Below are positions 32,790 through 33,023 of a stretch of DNA of 33,023 bases, piece after piece. The notes beneath the pieces are model-generated. The model worked only from the letters and a program-made list of their open reading frames with translations, did no database searches and was not told the DNA's origin. The stretch spans positions 1-33,023 of the forward strand of contig JAHJIN010000195.1 of the NCBI GenBank assembly GCA_018823415.1, read 5' to 3'. Origin of the DNA: Chloroflexota bacterium (GTDB lineage: Bacteria > Chloroflexota > JAHJIN01). Position 1 is the stretch's first letter. Every line of letters starts with the position of its first letter. Both the position numbers and the translations under genes were made by a program.

Positions 32790-32819
32790 TAGCTTCTTCA
32801 ATCCTCTTCTTTCGCCCTA

Positions 32820-33023
32820 ACCGGGATAAACCAGAGCTAACCAGGTTGACGCTTTTGGAAATCCTTGTTCGTTATACAAGCATTTCACGGGTTAGGCCCA
32901 AGACGGTTCAGTTAAGGCCACATCATGGGGTTGACTTCTGGCGGCAGATGCGGCATGATCAGGGAGTTCATGATCCTTGCTGCCAGGAGTCACTCATGGG
33001 ATTCAGTTTACGCACGATTGCGG
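32820..33023. other. Right-edge stretch, no intact gene; possible ORF remnant on the minus strand
   Basis: Upstream of the HdrD-like gene. On the minus strand a short frame beginning MNSLIMPHLPPEVNPMMW runs into a stop, and the neighbouring frame continues as NEQGFPKASTWLALVYPG before a TAG at 32819-32817. This looks like a frameshifted, decayed short coding piece, but I do not recognise the family and the window ends. A 5-bp hairpin CTTGT/ACAAG lies at about 32864-32880. The promoter of the module should be here, but no clear -35/-10 pair stands out. Confidence 0.3.

Overview
This window looks like part of the chromosome of a strict anaerobe that degrades aromatic acids through CoA thioesters. 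It uses tungsten (an aldehyde:ferredoxin oxidoreductase-family enzyme with its own MoaD-like protein) and selenium (two in-frame TGA codons at conserved redox-Cys positions). The phylum cannot be fixed from sequence alone. G+C-rich genes, short direct/inverted repeats between genes and an FDKLRTG-type repeat inside a gene would fit an uncultured Chloroflexota or Desulfobacterota-like lineage. This is an inference.

Layout. Positions 1-4346 (+ strand) hold an MbtH-like protein, a NodU-type carbamoyltransferase and an SGNH-type hydrolase. They look like the tail of a natural-product (probably NRPS) cluster lying to the left. A terminator hairpin at 4474-4497 separates them from an almost unbroken minus-strand array that runs from about 32.8 kb down to 4.5 kb.

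Reading that array in the direction of transcription, it begins with an electron-transfer module. This comprises an HdrD-like CCG protein, a 1037-aa double HdrA-like flavoprotein and an MvhD-like protein, matching the BamD/BamE/BamF set of class II benzoyl-CoA reductases. Both the HdrA-like and MvhD-like genes are split by an in-frame TGA and are best read as selenoproteins. Next come an M50-like membrane protein, a thioesterase, 6-oxocyclohex-1-ene-1-carbonyl-CoA hydrolase (BamA), 6-hydroxycyclohexenecarbonyl-CoA dehydrogenase (BamQ), an amidohydrolase, a CPBP membrane protease inside what looks like an integron-type cassette, a fused 3-hydroxyacyl-CoA dehydrogenase/enoyl-CoA hydratase, a lone 2-hydroxyacyl-CoA dehydratase/benzoyl-CoA reductase-family subunit, an ADP-forming and an AMP-forming acyl-CoA synthetase, a PanE-like reductase, a BadF/HgdC-type activase, a CBS-ACT protein, a thiolase and an aminotransferase. 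The array ends with a tungsten-enzyme operon: zinc ribbon, AOR, ferredoxin, LUD-CCG fusion, second ferredoxin and MoaD-like protein.

Working model (inference): aromatic or alicyclic acids are activated by the CoA ligases, and a low-potential step is driven by the Hdr/MvhD module with the AOR-family enzyme and/or the activase/dehydratase pair. BamQ and BamA process the ring, and the fused dehydrogenase/hydratase and thiolase continue beta-oxidation. Most intergenic gaps between 7.4 and 26.6 kb are filled by copies of one imperfect palindromic repeat that often supplies the stop codon of the preceding gene. The 27.6-32.8 kb module lacks the repeat and is visibly more A+T-rich, suggesting a separate origin.
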